Below, piece by piece: positions 6,470 to 14,471 of a stretch of DNA of 24,583 nt. The DNA comes from a bacterium UBA6115 (GTDB taxonomy: Bacteria > Bacillota_A > Clostridia > Christensenellales > Aristaeellaceae). Made by a program: the position numbers and the translations under genes. The DNA is taken from contig DIWD01000034.1 in NCBI GenBank assembly GCA_002428405.1, positions 981 through 25,563 on the forward strand, given 5' to 3'. The notes beneath the pieces are model-generated. The model was not told the origin of the DNA and did no database searches. It saw only the letters and a list, made by a program, of their open reading frames with translations. The number at the start of each line of letters is the position of its first letter. Positions within the stretch are counted from its first letter, which is position 1.

Positions 6470-8428
6470 ATGAAAAAACTGCTGTGTGCCCTGTTGTCCT
6501 GCGTTCTGGCCTTTGGCGGGCTTGCCGGTGTTTCAGCGCAGGGAACAAACGACTGGGTGATCTTTGTCTACCTTTGCGGCACTGATCTGGAATCAGACGG
6601 GGGAGCGGCCTCCAGCGACCTGCAGGAAATGATCGACGCGGGCGCCGGGCCAAACGTGCGCTTTGTGGTGCAGACCGGGGGCACGAAAACATGGGCGGTG
6701 CCGGAAGCGATCCCCAATGACCGTATCAGCCGCGTGGAGGTTTATAACAACGACATGTTCGTCCTGTACCAGGGAGACCTTCAGAACATGGGCGAGGCCG
6801 CGACCCTGCGGGAGTTTGTTTCCTGGGGTTTTGAAAACTACCCGGCGCAGCGCCATGGCCTGATCCTCTGGAACCATGGCAGCGGCAGCATTTCCGGCGT
6901 GTGCTTTGATGAGCTTTATGACAATGACAGCCTGTCCCTTGAGGAGATCGGCGAGGCATTGACGGGATTTGACAAAGCCTTTGAGATGATCGGCTTTGAT
7001 GCCTGCCTCATGGCGACCCTTGAAACCGCGCAGACCGTCGCGCCTTTTGCCAATTACCTGGTTGCCTCCGAGGAGCTGGAGCCGGGTTCCGGCTGGGATT
7101 ATTCGTCCTTGGGGCGTTTCCTCGCGGGAAAGCCGGACGCGGACGGGGCGGAGCTTGGGAAGGTGATCGCGGATGGCTTTTTGGCCTCCAACATACTCGC
7201 GGAGGATGAGGCGATCACGACCATGTCCGTCACCGCCCTTACCAAACTGCCGGCCCTGGCCGGCGCGATGAATGAGGCGGGCTGGCAGATGCTGGCCGCT
7301 GTGCCGGACAAAGCTCGCCTCAACACCATCGTCAAGGGCATCCACCGGGCGGAAAACTATGGCGGCAACACCCCGGAAGAAGGCTATACCAACATGGTGG
7401 ACATCGGCTCGATGATGCGGGGGATCAAGGGTGTCCTGCCGGAAGCCCAGAAGGTGCTGGAGGCGCTGGATGAGGCGGTGGTATACCGGGTCGCCGGTTC
7501 CGGCCGCCAGGAATCAACGGGGCTGTCCATGTACTATCCCCTGCAGGTACAGGGATCCCAGGAGTATGAGATCTTCAAGAAGGCTTCGCCCAGCGAGGGC
7601 TACCGCCGGTTTGTGGCCGGCATGCTCTCCGGGGCGCTGTCCGGGGACGCGGAAACCTTTGCTGTTCAGGAAGAGGAGAACCGCGATGATGAGGAATGGC
7701 TCAGCGGAGTCGTTTCCGGGCTTTCAGAAGGCGCGCAGCAGCAGGGCTTTGAGACGGATGAGAACAGCCAGCTGGAAGTGCTCAACGCTTACCTGGATGA
7801 TGAGGGCACCTACACGCTGGAGCTCAACCCCGACAGCATGGATTACCTGCTGTCCGCCACCTTCACCCTGCTGATGGATGACGGAAACGGCGTCCTCTCC
7901 AGCATGGGCGAGGATGACGACCTGATCCTCAATGAGGAGGAAGGGATCATTCAGGATAATTTTGACGGGCTGTGGACGGCTCTGCCGGACGGTCAGCTGT
8001 TGAGCCTGTATCTGCTGGAGCAGGGGGAAGAATACAACATCTATTCCGCCCCGGTGAAGCTGAATGGACATGAAACCAACCTGCGCATCCTTTACAGCTG
8101 GGAGGAAGAGGCGTTCAGCGTCATCGGCGCCTGGGACGGCATCAGCGAAAGCGGCGCGTCCAGCAAGGAAATCATCAAGATCGCCGCGGGGGACGCCATC
8201 ATCCCCCTGTATGAGGCATATGACGCGGAAACCGGAGACTTTCTCGGCCTTGACGAAGGGATTGATTACATCGCTGAGGAAGGCTTTCGTATTGAATACA
8301 TGCAGCTGCCCGCGACGGACTACTACTACAGCTTTACGCTGACGGACCTCTTCGGCCTGCAGACCAGCACGGATTTTGTTGTGTTTTCAGTGGATGAGGC
8401 GGGGGAGATCTGGTTTTACCAGGAGTAG
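6470..8428 (+). CDS. Secreted clostripain-type (family C11) cysteine peptidase (652 aa)
   Basis: The signal peptide is MKKLLCALLSCVLAFGGLAG with cleavage near VSA (21-23). The caspase-like core follows. WVIFVYLCGTDLES opens it, WNHGSGS holds the catalytic His136, and FDACLMA holds the catalytic Cys179; both motifs are diagnostic for clostripain-related peptidases, which usually cut after Arg or Lys and often self-process. Core homology runs to about residue 390 (STGLSMYYP). The last 250 residues are acidic and look beta-rich, probably a separate surface or binding domain, making the protein longer than the core enzyme alone. GGAGGAT at 6460-6466 fixes the start. It is divergent from the vWA gene, so both could be expressed together at the envelope. 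Substrate unknown. Confidence 0.92.
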   Translation: MKKLLCALLSCVLAFGGLAGVSAQGTNDWVIFVYLCGTDLESDGGAASSDLQEMIDAGAGPNVRFVVQTGGTKTWAVPEAIPNDRISRVEVYNNDMFVLYQGDLQNMGEAATLREFVSWGFENYPAQRHGLILWNHGSGSISGVCFDELYDNDSLSLEEIGEALTGFDKAFEMIGFDACLMATLETAQTVAPFANYLVASEELEPGSGWDYSSLGRFLAGKPDADGAELGKVIADGFLASNILAEDEAITTMSVTALTKLPALAGAMNEAGWQMLAAVPDKARLNTIVKGIHRAENYGGNTPEEGYTNMVDIGSMMRGIKGVLPEAQKVLEALDEAVVYRVAGSGRQESTGLSMYYPLQVQGSQEYEIFKKASPSEGYRRFVAGMLSGALSGDAETFAVQEEENRDDEEWLSGVVSGLSEGAQQQGFETDENSQLEVLNAYLDDEGTYTLELNPDSMDYLLSATFTLLMDDGNGVLSSMGEDDDLILNEEEGIIQDNFDGLWTALPDGQLLSLYLLEQGEEYNIYSAPVKLNGHETNLRILYSWEEEAFSVIGAWDGISESGASSKEIIKIAAGDAIIPLYEAYDAETGDFLGLDEGIDYIAEEGFRIEYMQLPATDYYYSFTLTDLFGLQTSTDFVVFSVDEAGEIWFYQE

Positions 8429-8482
8429 GCCCGGCGCGCTCCCGGCAAACGATACGTCATATACCTTTTGCCCCTGAGCTGA

Positions 8483-8546
8483 CCCGATGCTGCCTCGGAG
8501 GGCAGCCGGCGGCAGCCTTTCGGGATCTTCAGGGTACATTTCCCTG
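8483..8546 (+). promoter_or_regulatory. Possible structured leader of azlCD
   Basis: In the 150-bp gap before azlC, GCTGCC (8489-8494) can pair with either of two GGCAGC copies (8501-8506 or 8511-8516). The longer choice is extended by CCCGA/TCGGG (8483-8487 with 8520-8524). A second hairpin, CAGGG/CCCTG (8530-8534 with 8542-8546), follows. No T-run and no known riboswitch core (SAM, T-box, TPP, glycine) is visible. Chance pairing in GC-rich DNA is possible. Confidence 0.35.
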
Positions 8547-8578
8547 TGCTGGCTTCTTCTAAAGAGGGAGACATAAAG

Positions 8579-9280
8579 ATGCGCCGCCGTGCCTTTTTTT
8601 CAGCCTTTCCAACGACATTGCCCGTGATGGCCGGCTACCTCTTCCTGGGCCTTGGCTTCGGCGTGGTCCTAGGCCAGGCGGGCTACGGCGCGCCGTGGAC
8701 GCTGTTCATGAGCGGGGGGATCTACGCAGGTGCTATGCAGTATGCCGCGGTGGACCTGCTCGTTTCGGGTGCCGCGCTGTGGGAGAGCGCGCTGATGACC
8801 CTGATGGTCAACGCGCGCCACCTGTTCTACGGGCTTTCCATGGCGCAGGCGTACAGGGAGACCGGCAGGCTGAAGCCATACCTCGCCTTTTCCCTCACGG
8901 ACGAGACCTTTGCCCTGCTGAGCCTTGCCTCCGTGCCCGAAGGCGTCAGCGTGAAATGGTTTTATTTCTTTGTCTCCGCCTTGAACCAGCTCTACTGGAT
9001 CACCGGCAGCCTGCTGGGCTCCATGCTTGGCAGATTGCTGCCCTTTGACCTTCACGGCATCGAGTTTTCCATGACCGCGCTGTTCGCGGTGATGCTGACG
9101 GAGCAGTGGCGGCGAAAGACTTCCCGGCTGCCGGTGCTCATCGGGCTCATGGGTTCGTTCATCTGCCTGCTGCTGCTGGGGCCGGAACGCTTCACCGCGC
9201 CCGCCATGCTGCTCATCACCGGGGCGCTGTTCCTGTTCAGGGGGCGGCTTGGGAACGGGGAAGGGAAGGCCCCCTCATGA
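8579..9280 (+). CDS. azlC: AzlC-family branched-chain amino acid exporter subunit (233 aa)
   Basis: This is the large subunit of the two-part AzlCD exporter for branched-chain amino acids and analogues. Typical AzlC signatures are visible: AFPTTLPVMAGYLFLGLGFG at the N-terminus, GGIYAGAMQYAAVDL, then LMVNARHLFYGLSM and LTDETFALLS. It has at least five hydrophobic spans and a short soluble tail. The ATG at 8579 (MRRRAFF) is favoured over an in-frame ATG 33 bases upstream, because GGGAG precedes it at normal spacing and family members start here. Its stop overlaps azlD by 4 bp. The substrate is inferred from the family; no Lrp-type azlB regulator lies nearby. Confidence 0.92.
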   Translation: MRRRAFFSAFPTTLPVMAGYLFLGLGFGVVLGQAGYGAPWTLFMSGGIYAGAMQYAAVDLLVSGAALWESALMTLMVNARHLFYGLSMAQAYRETGRLKPYLAFSLTDETFALLSLASVPEGVSVKWFYFFVSALNQLYWITGSLLGSMLGRLLPFDLHGIEFSMTALFAVMLTEQWRRKTSRLPVLIGLMGSFICLLLLGPERFTAPAMLLITGALFLFRGRLGNGEGKAPS

Positions 9281-9594
9281 GCGATGTCCTCACCGTCCTG
9301 GTGATCGCGCTGGTGACGGCCGCTCTGCGGTTCATCCCCATCTACCTGCTGGGCAAGAAGGAACAGCGGCTGCCGCCGGCCGTCCTTTTCCTCATCCGTG
9401 TGATGCCCGCCGCCATCATTGCCCTGCTGGTCGTCTACAGCCTTAAGTCCGCGCGGGTCACCGCGTATCCCCACGCCCTCCCCGAGGCCGCCGGCATCCT
9501 GGTTGCCGCGGTGCTGCAGCATGTCAAAAAGAACACGCTGCTGAGCGTGTCCGCGGCGACAGCGTGCTATATGGTCCTGATCCGGGTTCTATGA
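9277..9594 (+). CDS. azlD: AzlD-family small membrane subunit (105 aa)
   Basis: This is the small partner of AzlC. The ATG at 9277 shares ATGA with the azlC stop, a classic coupled junction. Family marks are ALRFIPIYLL near residues 16-25, LPPAVLFLIRVMPAAIIALLV at 32-52 and a C-terminal LSVSAATACYMV helix. Three to four membrane spans are expected, the usual AzlD size. The stop lies only 13 bp from the convergent sdaAA stop, with no terminator between them, so antisense read-through in both directions is possible. Confidence 0.92.
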   Translation: MSDVLTVLVIALVTAALRFIPIYLLGKKEQRLPPAVLFLIRVMPAAIIALLVVYSLKSARVTAYPHALPEAAGILVAAVLQHVKKNTLLSVSAATACYMVLIRVL

Positions 9595-9607
9595 CCCCTT
9601 TGTCGGT

Positions 9608-10501
9608 TCATCCAGCCGGCGCGTCATCCGTCTTGCTGCTCCACAGTTTCCGCTTCCATTCTTTCCCTGTCTGCGTGGCTGCCAAACCGCCCTGGGCGGT
9701 CTCGCGCAGGCCCTGGGGCAGGGACTGGCCGATAGAGTACATCGCCTGGATGACTTCGTCGGGCGGCACGCGGCTCCTGATTCCGGCCAGCGCCATTTCC
9801 GCCGCGGCCAGGGCATTGGCGGCGCCTGCCGCGTTGCGCTTGATGCAGGGCACTTCCACCAGGCCGGCCAGCGGGTCGCACGCCAGGCCCAACATGTTTT
9901 TTAAGGCAATGGCCATCGCGTGCGCGGCCTGGGAGGGGCTGCCGCCCGCCAGTTCCACCAGGGCGGCCGCGGCCATCGCGCTGGCTGAGCCGACCTCCGC
10001 CTGGCACCCGCCCGCGGCCCCGGAAATCATCGCGTTGTTGGCGATCACATAACCGACCGCGCCCGCGCAGAACAGCGCCTGGACGACCTCAGGGTCGCTT
10101 TTCCCCAGCTTTTCCTGGGCGGACAGCAGCACGCCCGGCAGCACCCCGCAGGAGCCGGCCGTGGGCGTGGCGCAGATGAGCCCCATCGCGGCGTTCACCT
10201 CGTTGGTGGCGACCGCGTAACACACTGCGCGCAGGAAAGTCTTGTCCGTCAGGGTGTTTCCGGCGTTGATGTACCCGTCCAGCAGTTTGGCGTCCCCGCC
10301 GGTCATGCCGGAGTGGGAGGTCACGCCGGCGATGCCTTTTGCCGCCGCCTCCCGCATCACCTGAAAGCTGCGCGCCATGTCCGCGGTGATCGCTTCCCGG
10401 CTCCGCCCGGTCACTTCCGCTTCCTGCTCCAGCATGATGTCGCTGATGGGCAGGCCTCTCTCCTCGGCCTTTATGACCAGTTCACTGATGGTCCTGAACA
10501 T
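9608..10501 (-). CDS. sdaAA: L-serine dehydratase, iron-sulfur type, alpha subunit (297 aa)
   Basis: Together with the beta subunit it deaminates L-serine to pyruvate and ammonia using an oxygen-sensitive [4Fe-4S] cluster. The alpha-subunit landmarks are present: TSHSGMTGGDAKLL near residue 60, NEVNAAMGLICATPTAGSCG, GAVGYVIANNAMISGAAGGC, GLACDPLAGLVEVPCIKRN and an AIRSRVPPDEV-like tail (read as AGIRSRVPPDEV). Several conserved cysteines suited to cluster ligation lie within these. Length matches the clostridial subunit. AGGAGGG sits before the ATG at 10501; the frame starts eight codons earlier without support. It follows sdaAB by 72 bp, the usual order. Confidence 0.95.
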   Translation of the reverse strand: MFRTISELVIKAEERGLPISDIMLEQEAEVTGRSREAITADMARSFQVMREAAAKGIAGVTSHSGMTGGDAKLLDGYINAGNTLTDKTFLRAVCYAVATNEVNAAMGLICATPTAGSCGVLPGVLLSAQEKLGKSDPEVVQALFCAGAVGYVIANNAMISGAAGGCQAEVGSASAMAAAALVELAGGSPSQAAHAMAIALKNMLGLACDPLAGLVEVPCIKRNAAGAANALAAAEMALAGIRSRVPPDEVIQAMYSIGQSLPQGLRETAQGGLAATQTGKEWKRKLWSSKTDDAPAG

Positions 10502-10573
10502 TGCCGTCCCTCCTGTGCCGGTCAAATCATGCGCGTGGACGCGACGGTGATGTGTGCGTCATTGAAATATCTG

Positions 10574-11236
10574 CTATAAATCCAGCTTCACGATCTTGCG
10601 GATGTGCGGCTGCGCCAGGATGAGCCCGGCGATTTCCGCGGGCACCTGCTGATCCGTCTCGATCACCATCAGGGCCTCCCGCCCTTTTTCATTGCGGGAG
10701 ACCTCCATGTGGCTGATGTTGACGTGCGCGAAGGCCAGGATCTGCGTCACCGAGGCGATCACGCCGTAGGCGTCCTGGTGGAATATCAGCAGCGCGGGCG
10801 ACTCGCCGGTCAGCCTCAGGTCAAACCCGTCCACCCGGATGATCTGCACCATGCCCCCGCCGATGGAAATGCCTGTCACCTCGATCGCCGCCCCGCCTGC
10901 CTGAAGGCGGATCCGAACCGTGTTGGGGTGGACCGGTACCGCCGCCTCCTCATGGAAGGAGTAGCGCACACCCATTTCCTGCGCCAGGGCGAAGGCGTCG
11001 GGAATGCGCGGGTCGTCTGTCTGCAGGTTCAGCACCCCCGCCAGCGCGGCGACGTCCGTCGCGTGCCCGCGGTAGGTGTGCGCGAAGGAGCCGTACAGGT
11101 GGAACTCCGCCTCATCCGGCTGGCGGCCGAAGAGCTTGCGGGCCAGCTGCCCGATGCGCACCGCGCCCGCAGTGTGTGAGCTGGACGGCCCGACCATGAC
11201 CGGCCCGATGATGTCAAAAACGCTGCGATATTTCAT
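10574..11236 (-). CDS. sdaAB: L-serine dehydratase, iron-sulfur type, beta subunit (220 aa)
   Basis: The N-terminal half carries the beta-subunit signature SVFDIIGPVMVGPSSSHTAG (about residues 5-24) and the FGRQPDEAEFHLYGSFAHTY region. The C-terminal ~75 residues form an ACT domain (ALLIFHQDAYGVIASVTQIL), which in this family binds serine or aids dimerisation. The ATG at 11236 has GGAGG six bases upstream; an upstream ATG at 11356 would add 40 residues without family support. It is the first gene of the serine dehydratase operon. Just upstream the ribosome site lies inside a small hairpin, and an extended -10 promoter lies at about 11312. Confidence 0.95.
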   Translation of the reverse strand: MKYRSVFDIIGPVMVGPSSSHTAGAVRIGQLARKLFGRQPDEAEFHLYGSFAHTYRGHATDVAALAGVLNLQTDDPRIPDAFALAQEMGVRYSFHEEAAVPVHPNTVRIRLQAGGAAIEVTGISIGGGMVQIIRVDGFDLRLTGESPALLIFHQDAYGVIASVTQILAFAHVNISHMEVSRNEKGREALMVIETDQQVPAEIAGLILAQPHIRKIVKLDL

Positions 11237-11243
11237 CCATGGC

Positions 11244-11273
11244 CTCCGCGGGGAGTACCCGCAATAACGCGGG
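11244..11273 (-). promoter_or_regulatory. Twin hairpins before sdaAB, one covering the ribosome site
   Basis: On the minus strand CCCGC/GCGGG (6-nt loop, 11258-11273) is followed by CTCC/GGAG (4-nt loop, 11244-11255). The 3' arm of the second includes the GGAG of the Shine-Dalgarno sequence, which could lower or gate translation. On the plus strand the first hairpin is followed by CTTTTCC, a weak terminator-like end. Confidence 0.4.
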
Positions 11274-11311
11274 CTTTTCCTTGTGTAAATGGGGGAAAGC
11301 GAACCATGGAC

Positions 11312-11320
11312 ATCATAGCA
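11312..11320 (-). promoter_or_regulatory. Extended -10 promoter of sdaAB-sdaAA
   Basis: The minus strand reads TGCTATGAT, an extended -10 (TGn plus TATGAT at 11312-11317). No good -35 is seen 17 bases upstream, which is common for extended -10 promoters. The start would be about 70 bases before the ATG, leaving room for the twin hairpins. Confidence 0.42.
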
Positions 11321-11416
11321 TAAAACCGGACGGGGGTGATACGCCGCGGAACGCAAAGAGCCGTATGGATATTAAAAAGGACCCGAAGGCCCTCATTGCA
11401 GGAGTCGGGGATGACG

Positions 11417-11595
11417 TTTGGGGCCTGCGTCCCCAAACCCCGCCCGGGGAGTTCCTCCCCGGACCCCGGAATCATCGATGGTTTGGATGCGTTGGTTCCT
11501 GTTTCATAAAGGCGGTCCGATTCTGTCATTTGGTAAAGATTCCGGGTCAAGGGACGAAGCCCCTTGCCTGGGGGTACGGGGGATGGAGTCCCCCG
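11417..11595. repeat. REPIN-like pair of inverted GC-rich double hairpins
   Basis: Four hairpins lie in the 388-bp gap between sdaAB and the aldo/keto reductase. The left pair is TTTGGGG/CCCCAAA (11417-11437) and CCGGGGA/TCCCCGG (11444-11462). The right pair is CAAGGG/CCCTTG (11548-11566) and CGGGGGA/TCCCCCG (11577-11595). The two pairs face each other: CCCGGAATC (11465-11473) and GATTCCGGG (11538-11546) are perfect inverted repeats flanking a ~64-bp centre. This resembles two REP units in inverted orientation. No gene is seen in 11237-11624. Confidence 0.7.
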
Positions 11596-11624
11596 GGGTT
11601 TTCCGTCCTGTCGGATCCCTGATG

Positions 11625-12572
11625 CTACTTCAACGCTTCCTCGATCGCGTCCAGCGTATCCTCATCCAGCATGATGCCGGACGCGCTGGCGTTCTCCCTG
11701 ATCTGTTCAGGTTTGCTGGCGCCCACCAGGGTGCTGGAAACGTTATCCAGGCGCAGTATCCAGGCCAGGGCCATGCGCGCGAGCGGGATGCCCAGTTCCT
11801 TGGCGATTTCGCTGAGCCGGGCCACCCTTGCCAGGGCGTCCGGGTTCAGTTCGCGCTTGATGAAGGTGTTCATCCGGCTATTGGCGGCGCGGCTGTCCGC
11901 GGGGATGCCGTCAACGCTTGTATATTTGCCGGTCAGCACGCCCTGCGCCAGGGGCGAGAACACCACCTGCCCGATGCCGTTGCGCTCGCTCACAGGGATG
12001 ATCTCTTGCTCGATGTGGCGGTGCAGCAGGTTGTATTTGGGCTGGTTGACGACGAAGTGGTTGAGGAGCCAGCGGTCCGATACGCGGGCCGCCTGCTCGA
12101 TCTGCGCGGCAGTCCATTCGCTGATGCCGGCATAGAGTACCTTGCCCTCATGAATGAGGTCGTCAAAGGCGCGCAGGGTCTCCTCCAGCGGGGTGTCCGG
12201 ATCAAAGCGGTGGCAGTAGAGGATATCCACATAATCCAGCCCCAGGCGCTTGAGGCTGGCATTGAGCGACTCCGTGATGTGCTTGCGGGAGAGGCCGCCG
12301 TCGTTGGGCCCCTCGCCCATCGGGAAGAACACCTTGGTCGCCAGCACGTAGGAGCCGCGCTCATGTTTGCGCAGTGCCTCGCCGACCACCTTTTCCGCCT
12401 CGCCGCGGTTGTACACATTGGCGGTATCAAAGAAGTTGATCCCCAGTCCGTATGCCTCGTCCATCGTCCTGACGGCGGTTTCCTTCTCCACCCCGTTGCC
12501 GTAGGTGAGCCAGCTGCCCAGCGAAATCTCGCTGACCTTCAGGCCGGTGGCGCCAAGTTTCCTGAATTTCAT
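11625..12572 (-). CDS. Aldo/keto reductase, potassium-channel beta-subunit-like (315 aa)
   Basis: This NADPH-dependent TIM-barrel reductase has the full catalytic tetrad: Asp49 and Tyr54 (FFDTANVYNRGEAEKVVGEAL), Lys80 (YVLATKVFF) and His121 (YVDILYCHRFD). The N-terminus MKFRKLGATGLKVSEISLGS and the late segment ASKPEQIRENA are typical of the Kv-beta/YghZ branch, which reduces aldehydes such as glyceraldehyde 3-phosphate or methylglyoxal in characterised members. The true substrate here is unknown. The start at 12572 is set by AAGGAGAG just upstream; the open frame extends 46 codons into the neighbouring gene. It is second in an operon with another aldo/keto reductase, 37 bp apart. Confidence 0.93.
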   Translation of the reverse strand: MKFRKLGATGLKVSEISLGSWLTYGNGVEKETAVRTMDEAYGLGINFFDTANVYNRGEAEKVVGEALRKHERGSYVLATKVFFPMGEGPNDGGLSRKHITESLNASLKRLGLDYVDILYCHRFDPDTPLEETLRAFDDLIHEGKVLYAGISEWTAAQIEQAARVSDRWLLNHFVVNQPKYNLLHRHIEQEIIPVSERNGIGQVVFSPLAQGVLTGKYTSVDGIPADSRAANSRMNTFIKRELNPDALARVARLSEIAKELGIPLARMALAWILRLDNVSSTLVGASKPEQIRENASASGIMLDEDTLDAIEEALK

Positions 12573-12609
12573 GTTTCTCTCCTTGAATTGATTTATCCGT
12601 TTGCGGCGC

Positions 12610-13461
12610 TTACCAACTGATGTGATCCGGGTCGGAGTGCCAGCCCGCCACGTTCTTGAGCGTCGCGATCTTCCGCACGTCCTCCGGGGCCAGCTCAAAG
12701 CCGAACACATCGGCGTTCTCCCTGATGCGCTCCGGCGTGACCGACTTGGGCAGGGGCAGGAAGCCCATCTGCAGGCTCCACCGGATGGCGACCTGCGCTA
12801 TGGTGCGGCCATATTTCTCCGCCATATCCCGCATCAGGGACACCCCGAATATTTCCCCGGTACCCAGCGGGCTGTAGGCCTCCAGCAGCATGCCTTTCTC
12901 GCGGCTGTAGCGGACCACCTCGTCCTGCGTGTCGCCCGGGCACAGGCGGATCTGGTTGACGGTGGGGGGGATTTTCGCGGTCCTCATCAATTCGTCGATG
13001 TGCTTGGCCTGGAAGTTGCTCACGCCCAGGGCGCGGATCTGCCCGGCTTCGTGCATTTCCTCCATCGCCCGCCAGGACGCGGTGTTCATCTCTTTCCAGT
13101 TGCGCTTGAAGTCCGCTGGGACCGGCCAGTGCACCAGGAAGAGGTCCAGCCAGTCCGTGCCCAGCTTCGCGAGGCTGTCCTTTATCGCGGCCTTTGTCTC
13201 CTCATACCCGCGCACTCGGTTGACCAGTTTGGTGGTGATGAAGATCTCCTCCCGTTTTACCCCGCTCGCCTTGATGCCGCGCCCGACGCTCTCCTCGTTG
13301 CCGTAGCCCTGGGCGGTGTCGATGTGGCGGTAGCCCGCGGCGAGGGCGGCCTTCACCGCTTCCACGGCTTCTCGGCCGTCTTCCACCTGCCAGGTGCCAA
13401 AGCCGATGACGGGGATCTTTACCCCGTTGGATAAGGTGTAGGTGTCTGTCAATGATTTCAT
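12610..13461 (-). CDS. Aldo/keto reductase, 2,5-diketogluconate reductase-like (283 aa)
   Basis: This is the first gene of the reductase pair. The tetrad residues are Asp48 and Tyr53 (YRHIDTAQGYGNEESVGRGI), Lys78 (IFITTKLV) and His111 (DLFLVHWPVP). IRALGVSNF and the late LPKSVTPERIRENADVFGFEL complete the cofactor-binding signature, including the Lys-Ser of the NADPH site. This is the AKR5-type branch acting on sugar ketones, methylglyoxal and similar carbonyls. The ATG at 13461 (MKSLTDTY) has GGAGG about nine bases ahead; a 15-residue upstream extension has no family support. Different AKR branches in one operon suggest carbonyl detoxification or sugar reduction, by inference. Confidence 0.93.
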   Translation of the reverse strand: MKSLTDTYTLSNGVKIPVIGFGTWQVEDGREAVEAVKAALAAGYRHIDTAQGYGNEESVGRGIKASGVKREEIFITTKLVNRVRGYEETKAAIKDSLAKLGTDWLDLFLVHWPVPADFKRNWKEMNTASWRAMEEMHEAGQIRALGVSNFQAKHIDELMRTAKIPPTVNQIRLCPGDTQDEVVRYSREKGMLLEAYSPLGTGEIFGVSLMRDMAEKYGRTIAQVAIRWSLQMGFLPLPKSVTPERIRENADVFGFELAPEDVRKIATLKNVAGWHSDPDHISW

Positions 13462-13647
13462 GCTTGTTTTCCTCCAGTCGGCAGCGACGTTTTCGCTCGG
13501 CCGCATGGGGATGATAACCCGATGGGCAGGCTTTTAATCAAGGGCGGGCAGCCTCGCCGCCCGGGGGATTGATAAACAAGCCCTGGCGGAAGGAGGGAAC
13601 AACGATGTATATCATTGCGGGGCAGGCAGGGAAACGCACGAAGAATC

Positions 13648-13707
13648 GGCAATTACAGGGAGACAATGAGATGCGTTCCCTTTGTCTCCCTGTTTTCACT
13701 AATTGCC
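13648..13707 (+). repeat. Long imperfect hairpin with terminator-like T-run
   Basis: CAGGGAGACAA (13656-13666) pairs perfectly with TTGTCTCCCTG (13682-13692) around a 15-nt loop, then TTTT follows on the plus strand. Outside it GGCAATTA (13648-13655) pairs with TAATTGCC (13700-13707), with a seven-base bulge on one side. The end overlaps the stop of the next minus gene and marks a visible drop in GC content. Upstream, 13462-13647 holds no gene, only a GGGCGG/CCGCCC hairpin (13542-13562). Confidence 0.6.
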
Positions 13708-14306
13708 TATGATAAAAAGTAGTAAAGAAAACTTTTAAATGTAAAATGACCAACTGGTGCATTGTTTTTCGAGTAACTGGAACCATTATATGAAGCATCT
13801 TTTATTATAATTGCATAGTCATGACGGCAGGCTTTAATCTCATATATTGCATAACCCTCGGGAATACTTATTTGTATTTTCAACAATCGATTGCTAGGTA
13901 GATTAGTATATGATTGTATTTTCTCGCGATGCTCAAGCGGATTGCCCGATTTATCGTTGATTCTGAAGAAATCGATATAACGAAGTGGCGCAGATGAAAT
14001 AAGAAACATGGGGCCATTATCGGGATTCTCATCAATAATCACCTCATCGAATATATCAGGGTTCTTCACCTCAGATATACTTTCCTTGGAGTGGCTAACG
14101 GGAAAGTAGTCGAAAGTAAACTCATTGATAAACTGTTCTTTTCGATAGCAAACCGATATCGCTTTACTGATAACAAGAAGCAAAAAGGAAAGAAAGGTAA
14201 CGAATGCTGATATGCCCCCTAATAGTTGCCAATCCACTTTTTTCTTCCTCCAAGCAGTGACTATGAATAGTATTCCACAAGTCATGGCAATGTTTAAAAT
14301 GTCCAC
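13707..14306 (-). CDS. Unrecognised membrane-anchored protein (about 199 aa)
   Basis: I do not recognise this protein. It begins with two hydrophobic segments, about residues 3-19 and 26-50, separated by a basic stretch (WRKKKVDW), so the first loop is probably cytoplasmic. The rest is soluble and mixed, with alternating hydrophobic strands (LLKIQISIPEGYAIYEIKA, then HDYAIIIKD). The start is uncertain: a GTG at 14306 gives the full length, but neither it nor the ATG seven codons on has a clear ribosome site. It is visibly more AT-rich than the reductases before it. Together with the next small membrane protein on the same strand it may be transferred DNA. No function can be offered. Confidence 0.6.
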   Translation of the reverse strand: MDILNIAMTCGILFIVTAWRKKKVDWQLLGGISAFVTFLSFLLLVISKAISVCYRKEQFINEFTFDYFPVSHSKESISEVKNPDIFDEVIIDENPDNGPMFLISSAPLRYIDFFRINDKSGNPLEHREKIQSYTNLPSNRLLKIQISIPEGYAIYEIKACRHDYAIIIKDASYNGSSYSKNNAPVGHFTFKSFLYYFLS

Positions 14307-14471
14307 AAAAACTTACGTCTCAACAAGTGTGCTACTCAAGGGTTTTGGTTTTTGCAACCGTTGCTAACGAGCTATTGCTTTGGAACATATAGGACGCATC
14401 GCATTGTTATAATTAAAACAAAAAATCGTCCCCATTGTTTCGTGAACTGCTCCCTGTGTTTTATTGCGTTT

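Noticed and set aside
11418..12620. Plus-strand 400-aa open frame
   Set aside because: It is antisense to the aldo/keto reductase, whose catalytic tetrad and ribosome site are intact, and its first part is hairpin repeat.
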